Assembly: GCA_042091035.1 (NCBI GenBank)
Contig: JBELIG010000081.1
Coordinates: 1-12,302, forward strand
Direction: 5' to 3'
Length of the DNA: 12,302 nt
DNA from: AM-2324 sp042091035
Lineage (GTDB): Bacteria > Bacteroidota > Bacteroidia > Chitinophagales > Saprospiraceae
Part shown: piece after piece, positions 8,317 to 12,302 of the stretch
Layout: every line of letters begins with the position of its first letter
How positions within the stretch are numbered: position 1 is the first letter of the stretch
Position numbers and translations under genes: made by a program
Notes under the pieces: generated by a model
Seen by the model: the letters and a program-made list of their open reading frames with translations, nothing else
Told to the model about the DNA's origin: nothing
Databases searched by the model: none

Positions 8317-11300
8317 TTAAGCTTTTACTGCTTTTGATTTCTTAGTTTTAGCATTCGGAGCTTCCTTTGCACTTAATGACTTGTTTTTCAATAAGTCAGA
8401 AAGAATAGGAGTAGCTACGAAGATCGAAGAATATGTACCTACAATCACACCAATTAATAGTGCGAAAGAGAATCCTTTGATACTTCCACCACCGAAAACA
8501 AAAAGAATAAGAACAACGAAAAGTGTTGTAAGTGAAGTAATCACTGTACGACTCACTGTTGAGTTGATCGCAAGGTTGATAACTTCTTCTTTTGTTTTGC
8601 CTGTATAGGTGTTTGTGTATTCACGGATACGGTCAAAAACGACCACGGTATCATTTATCGAATAACCAATTACAGTAAGAATTGCTGCGATGAATGCCTG
8701 GTCAATCTCCATAGACCAAGGGAATAGACCCCAACCGATAGAGAAAATACCTAGTGTAACCATAACATCGTGGAATAGAGCGGATATCGCACCTACAGAG
8801 AATTCCCATCTTGAGAACCTCAAAAGAAGGTAAAGGAAGATAATCGCTAAAGCGAATAATCCTGCCTTATAGGATGACTTAGTAATGTCATCTGCAATAG
8901 TAGGACCTACTTTTGATGATTGGACTACATGTGTATTACCATTTGATTCGATGTCGCTAAAGTCTGCAAGACTTACTTGGTCAATCGTTGAAATACCCTG
9001 GTGAAGTGCCTCCATTACTTTGTCAGCAGCATCATCATCCGTATTTTCAATCATGTATGATGTAACGATATTGAATGTATTTCTTGTATCTACAGCTTTT
9101 ACAACTGGCTCATCACCGAAAGAAACAGCTAGCGCCTCTCTTATTTGATCTGCTTCTACTTCCTTCGCAAACTCTACATTGTATGAGTAACCTCCTTTAA
9201 AGTCGATACCAAGATCAAATCCTTTCATAAAGATTGATGCAATACCTGCAAGGATGATAACTGAAGATATAACATAAGCACGCTTACGCTTTCCTAACCA
9301 GTCAATTGTTAGTCCTGTAAATGCATTCTTAGAGAATCCAGAAGAGAAATTGATATTTCTACCACTTTTCATCCATTGGTCAATCAGTAGACGACCTATA
9401 AGAACTGCTGTGAAAATTGATGAAACTACACCAACCATTAAAACTACAGCAAATCCTTTTATTGGACCAAGACCGAAGTATGCCAATACCATTGCTGTAA
9501 GGAAGGTAGTTACGTTTGCATCTATAATTGCGGAGTATGAGTTAGAGAAACCATCTGCGATGGCATTCTTAACAGATTTTCCAAGATTTAACTCTTCACG
9601 GATACGCTCGTAGATAATCACGTTTGCATCCACGGCCATACCGATAGTAAGCACGATACCTGCAATACCAGGAAGCGTCAATACTGTTCCGAACTGAGCC
9701 AATACTCCAAAGATGAAGAATAGGTTCAACAATAGGGAAAGAATTGAAACCACACCTCCAGTACTGTAATATGCGATCATGAACAATAGTACAAGACCGA
9801 AACCAATAAGAAGTGCTTTGATTGAACGTGAAATGTTCTCTTCACCTAGTGAAGGTCCGATTACGTTATCCTGAATAATCTCGACAGTAGCAGGTAATTT
9901 ACCTACCTGAAGGATAGACGCTAAATCTTTTGCTTCTTGTGTACTGAAGTTACCAGAGATAGAAGAACTACCACCTTTAATTGCTTGATTTACACGTGGA
10001 GCAGATGCTACCTCGTTATCTAGTACGATTGCAATCTCTCTGTTGTCGTCGTTAAATGCTGCTTCGGTCATGTTTGCCCAAATGCTAGTTCCTTTGCCGT
10101 CCATAACAAGGGATACTTCCATCTCACCCGATGAAGGGTTTGGAGAGTATGTTGCTGATTGTACGTTTTCACCAGTCATTTTTGCTTGACCACCGAAAGG
10201 AACTTTCACACCATAAAGCATATATTGATTCGTCGCATCATTGTTTTCATCCGCTACTGGAGCACGGCCCCAAAGGAATTTAACATCTGAAGGGAAAAAC
10301 CCTTTTACGTCGTCACGCTTCAGATAATTCATAACCGCATCACGGTTGTTTTTATCTGCAACACCAAATACTGGAAGACCTCCAACTGAACCGTCGTTGA
10401 TCGCAAATTTATCGAATAATGGGCCACCTTGACCAGTAGCAAGTGTATCTACACGCTCAATTTCTCCAAGAATATCATTCCCTAGAGAGTCTTTTCTGTA
10501 GATTGTATCTATAGTTAATCCGCCTGCGTATTTATCTGCTGTAATTAGGTATTGGTTCGCTTGAAAGAAACCGTTTGTTACCTGCGCATCTCTAAGGTTG
10601 TAACAATCCCAAAATGCAAGTTCAGCAGTTGCCTGAAGGAACTGTCTAGCTCGTTGTGGGTTGTCAATACCTGGTAGTTCAACTAAGATCAGGTTACGAG
10701 CTTCATCCAAAGTAACATTTGGTTGAGCAACACCTAATTTATCAATACGCTTCTTTAGAAGCGAGAATGTACGTTGAACAGTTTCTTTAGATAAGCTTTG
10801 AAGCTGACGTTGAATATCACCATCAGTTGTACTTGTATTTACCTCTAGTTGCTTTGAACGTCTGAAAACCTTTGATAAAGGTTCATCTGAATTAGCTTTC
10901 CATGCTCTAACAAAAAGAGTTACATAATCTGACTGCTCCGATTTCAGGGCTTCCTCTGCTTGATCTAACGCTTTTTCGAACACGGGATCCTGATAATTAT
11001 AGGAGAGTGCTTTTATAAACTCTCTTAGGTCTACTTGTAATACGACAGACATACCTCCTTTAAGGTCCAAACCTAAAGCCAATTGGCTTTGCTTTAAATC
11101 TTGGTAAGTGAAGTCATTGATTAATGGGATGGAAAAAACCACCTCAGTACTCATAGAATCCAAGAAATCAATTCTTGCCTTCTTTTCTGCGTCCTCTCTT
11201 TGCTCTTGATCTTCGATAGATTGAGTAATTTCCTTAGCATACTCTTCTGCGTGCTTCTCAACTTTGTTTGTTGGAAGTATCAGAAGGTATTGGTAAAAAC

Positions 11301-11352
11301 ATACCAGTGAAATCACTACAAGAAAGAACCTTACAATTCCTTTTCCTTGCAT
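8317..11352 (-). CDS. secDF: Protein translocase subunit SecDF (fused SecD-SecF)
   Basis: Inner-membrane RND-family protein that uses the proton gradient to pull proteins across after SecYEG/SecA; SecD and SecF are one chain of 1011 residues. TM1 (about 6-26) is followed by a charged, coiled-coil-like stretch (about 31-66), the SecD motif LGLDLKGGM (93-101) and the large P1 domain reaching about residue 507. TM2-TM6 fill about 511-656. The SecF half starts with TM7 (691-710) and FDLGIDFKGG (712-720), then a periplasmic domain to about 825 and TM8-TM12 (829-982), ending in a basic cytoplasmic tail. Residues expected in proton conduction are present: Asp575 (GMAVDANV), Asp901 (GYSINDTVVV) and Arg935 (SRTVITSLTT). 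The gene is longer than E. coli SecD plus SecF, mainly through P1 and the N-terminal charged segment. The start is ATG, with a promoter-like element about 130 bases upstream. Confidence 0.98.
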   Translation of the reverse strand: MQGKGIVRFFLVVISLVCFYQYLLILPTNKVEKHAEEYAKEITQSIEDQEQREDAEKKARIDFLDSMSTEVVFSIPLINDFTYQDLKQSQLALGLDLKGGMSVVLQVDLREFIKALSYNYQDPVFEKALDQAEEALKSEQSDYVTLFVRAWKANSDEPLSKVFRRSKQLEVNTSTTDGDIQRQLQSLSKETVQRTFSLLKKRIDKLGVAQPNVTLDEARNLILVELPGIDNPQRARQFLQATAELAFWDCYNLRDAQVTNGFFQANQYLITADKYAGGLTIDTIYRKDSLGNDILGEIERVDTLATGQGGPLFDKFAINDGSVGGLPVFGVADKNNRDAVMNYLKRDDVKGFFPSDVKFLWGRAPVADENNDATNQYMLYGVKVPFGGQAKMTGENVQSATYSPNPSSGEMEVSLVMDGKGTSIWANMTEAAFNDDNREIAIVLDNEVASAPRVNQAIKGGSSSISGNFSTQEAKDLASILQVGKLPATVEIIQDNVIGPSLGEENISRSIKALLIGFGLVLLFMIAYYSTGGVVSILSLLLNLFFIFGVLAQFGTVLTLPGIAGIVLTIGMAVDANVIIYERIREELNLGKSVKNAIADGFSNSYSAIIDANVTTFLTAMVLAYFGLGPIKGFAVVLMVGVVSSIFTAVLIGRLLIDQWMKSGRNINFSSGFSKNAFTGLTIDWLGKRKRAYVISSVIILAGIASIFMKGFDLGIDFKGGYSYNVEFAKEVEADQIREALAVSFGDEPVVKAVDTRNTFNIVTSYMIENTDDDAADKVMEALHQGISTIDQVSLADFSDIESNGNTHVVQSSKVGPTIADDITKSSYKAGLFALAIIFLYLLLRFSRWEFSVGAISALFHDVMVTLGIFSIGWGLFPWSMEIDQAFIAAILTVIGYSINDTVVVFDRIREYTNTYTGKTKEEVINLAINSTVSRTVITSLTTLFVVLILFVFGGGSIKGFSFALLIGVIVGTYSSIFVATPILSDLLKNKSLSAKEAPNAKTKKSKAVKA

Positions 11353-11446
11353 TTTGAAAAATTTTAATTAAATGAAAAAGCGTTAAAAAAAATTAAATTA
11401 AATGATTTAACCTTGTGACAACCAATTGATTGCCGTTTGGTTAGAT

Positions 11447-11456
11447 AGTTTACCAT
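11447..11456. repeat. Left arm of a long-range inverted repeat
   Basis: AGTTTACCAT here is the exact reverse complement of ATGGTAAACT at 11561-11570. Allowing one extra A on this side, the match extends through an adjoining run of six T/A bases. The two arms flank the secDF promoter region, 104 bases apart. Confidence 0.5.
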
Positions 11457-11471
11457 ATTTTTTAAAATATG
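11454..11471. repeat. Palindrome just downstream of the secDF promoter
   Basis: CATATTTT and AAAATATG form a perfect 8-bp inverted repeat with a TT spacer. If transcription starts about seven bases after the -7 box, this palindrome occupies roughly +4 to +21 of the secDF transcript. It is a candidate operator or 5'-leader hairpin; its AT-richness lowers certainty. Confidence 0.5.
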
Positions 11472-11481
11472 TGAAACACCG

Positions 11482-11512
11482 CAAATATAAAGTTTTTACA
11501 CTTTTTTCTGAA
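11482..11512 (-). promoter_or_regulatory. secDF: Probable secDF promoter (Bacteroidota type)
   Basis: On the minus strand TATATTTG (11489-11482) fits the Bacteroidota -7 consensus TAnnTTTG exactly and is followed by CGG, a common continuation. Nineteen bases upstream lies TTCA (11512-11509), an imperfect version of the -33 TTTG element. The spacing suits the primary sigma factor of this phylum. It implies a leader of about 120 bases before the secDF ATG. Confidence 0.7.
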
Positions 11513-11530
11513 TAAATAGCGCTTTATTCA
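11509..11530. repeat. Inverted repeat overlapping the -33 region of the secDF promoter
   Basis: TGAATAAA and TTTATTCA form a perfect 8-bp inverted repeat around the 6-base spacer TAGCGC. It covers the position expected for the -33 element and the bases just upstream, a usual place for a regulator site. Read as RNA on the minus strand it is followed by GAAAAAAG, not Us, so it is not a normal intrinsic terminator for the dehydrogenase gene. Confidence 0.5.
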
Positions 11531-11560
11531 ATAGGTAGGAGGGAATAGAGTATGAAAAAA

Positions 11561-11570
11561 ATGGTAAACT
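11561..11570. repeat. Right arm of a long-range inverted repeat
   Basis: ATGGTAAACT pairs with AGTTTACCAT at 11447-11456. It lies 6 bases beyond the dehydrogenase stop codon, and on the minus strand it runs directly into seven Ts. No local GC-rich stem precedes those Ts. Confidence 0.5.
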
Positions 11571-11576
11571 CAGGTA

Positions 11577-12302
11577 TTATAGGTCCAATCGGTTAAGTGG
11601 GGTGTTGTCTAAAAAGGCAGCTATGTTAAGAGCTAGACCTTCCATAAGTCTTTTTCTAGAGGCTACAGAGGCCCAAGCTACATGCGGAGTGATAAAGCAA
11701 TTCTTAGCATCTAATAATGGATTGTTTGCTTGAGGAGGTTCCGAACTTAGAACATCCAAAAATGCTGCACGAATAATTCCATTATTTAAGGATTCTGCAA
11801 GTTCCGCTTCATGTATTAAACCACCTCGGCCTGTATTGACTAAAATGGCCTGCTTTGGCATAGTTTCAATAAGTGCCTTATTGATCATTTGTTTAGAGGA
11901 TTGATTCAGCGGAATGTGCAGACTAAGAATTTCTGAAGTACGGATTAATGTTTCGGGTTCTACAAATTCTACACCATCAATCTGTGAGCGCTCAGGATAT
12001 TTATTGACAGCCTGCACCTGCATGCCAAAGGCAAGTGCTAGCTTAGCAAGCTGTTGTCCGATCTGGCCAAATCCATATATTCCTATTCGTTTTCCCTGCA
12101 ATTCTTCTATCGGATTCAGATAAAAGCAAAAGTCTTCACTTTTAGACCACTTTCCTTCTGACACCTTTGACCAAAAGTCTTTGGGTTGATTGAAATAAGA
12201 AAGGAGTTGAGCAAAAACATGCTGCGCTACACCGCTTGTTGAATATCCTTTTACATTACATACTGCGATGCCTAGATCTTTTGCAGCTTGGATGTCTACA
12301 TT
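11577..12302 (-). CDS. D-2-hydroxyacid dehydrogenase, glycerate dehydrogenase/hydroxypyruvate reductase type (5' partial)
   Basis: Cytoplasmic NAD(P)-dependent oxidoreductase that interconverts a 2-keto acid and a D-2-hydroxy acid. The frame is open to the window edge, so the start is outside; 241 residues are visible, and roughly 75 should be missing compared with family members of about 315-320. The visible part opens NVDIQAAKDLGIAVCNVKGY, the usual segment before the cofactor domain. The Rossmann loop is GFGQIG (77-82). The catalytic triad is present: Arg159 (NTGRGG), Glu188 (SSEPP) and His207 (TPHVAW). The HxAW form after the histidine is typical of glycerate dehydrogenase/hydroxypyruvate reductases, though substrate cannot be fixed from sequence. 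At the end of the second cofactor strand (VQAVNKYPERS) the acidic residue that normally favours NAD appears absent, so NADPH use is possible. An internal GTG at 12164 is not the start. Confidence 0.93.
   Translation of the reverse strand, partial: NVDIQAAKDLGIAVCNVKGYSTSGVAQHVFAQLLSYFNQPKDFWSKVSEGKWSKSEDFCFYLNPIEELQGKRIGIYGFGQIGQQLAKLALAFGMQVQAVNKYPERSQIDGVEFVEPETLIRTSEILSLHIPLNQSSKQMINKALIETMPKQAILVNTGRGGLIHEAELAESLNNGIIRAAFLDVLSSEPPQANNPLLDAKNCFITPHVAWASVASRKRLMEGLALNIAAFLDNTPLNRLDL

Noticed and set aside
8381..8608. Plus-strand open frames inside secDF, here and at 9350-9613
   Set aside because: They oppose conserved SecDF membrane segments and show no independent coding evidence.
11509..11530. 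Intrinsic terminator for the dehydrogenase gene
   Set aside because: The stem is AT-rich and is not followed by a U-run on the minus strand. It is listed as an inverted repeat instead.
12162..12164. GTG as the start of the dehydrogenase gene
   Set aside because: The upstream codons in frame to the window edge encode conserved family sequence (NVDIQAAKDL, GIAVCNVKGY), so the gene continues outside the window.

Overview
The window looks like a chromosomal stretch from a member of the Bacteroidota (Bacteroidetes). Four things point there: a C-terminal type IX secretion (T9SS) sorting domain on a giant repeat protein, SprB-type repeats, a fused SecDF with long periplasmic additions, and a -7 promoter box of the TAnnTTTG type. 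The DNA is AT-rich and Shine-Dalgarno sequences are weak or absent, as is usual for the phylum. The domain mix (P-domain, MAM-like, MopE-like, SprB repeats) would suit a marine gliding or surface-attached lineage such as Saprospiria or Cytophagia, but the order cannot be settled from this sequence.

Layout: bases 1-6138 (+) are the 3' part of a very large gene for a secreted or cell-surface adhesin-like protein, with its N-terminus outside the window. Seven bases later, tail to tail, lies a lipoprotein gene (6146-8119, -) with TPR, beta-propeller, CRD-like and OmpA domains in the order of the T9SS component PorE. A 197-bp gap (8120-8316) holds a strong hairpin terminator. Next is the complete fused secDF gene (8317-11352, -). 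A 224-bp gap (11353-11576) carries a recognisable Bacteroidota promoter for secDF, surrounded by inverted repeats. The window ends inside a D-2-hydroxyacid dehydrogenase gene of glycerate dehydrogenase/hydroxypyruvate reductase type (11577-12302, -, N-terminus missing).

How the genes fit together: SecDF uses the proton motive force to help proteins cross the inner membrane. A PorE-type protein is thought to anchor the T9SS outer-membrane machinery to peptidoglycan. The giant protein carries the tag of a T9SS cargo, which must pass through both steps. The neighbourhood therefore holds a Sec-stage factor, a probable T9SS-stage factor and a cargo. The terminator and the opposite orientation of the adhesin gene argue against one operon, so any functional link is inference. 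The dehydrogenase is a metabolic enzyme with no visible link to secretion.

No RNA gene, insertion sequence, CRISPR array or phage-like element was seen. No stretch above 300 bases lacks a gene. The least explained signals are the nested inverted repeats around the secDF promoter and the strict cysteine spacing in the SprB-like repeat array. I found no clear evidence for a wholly new biological system.
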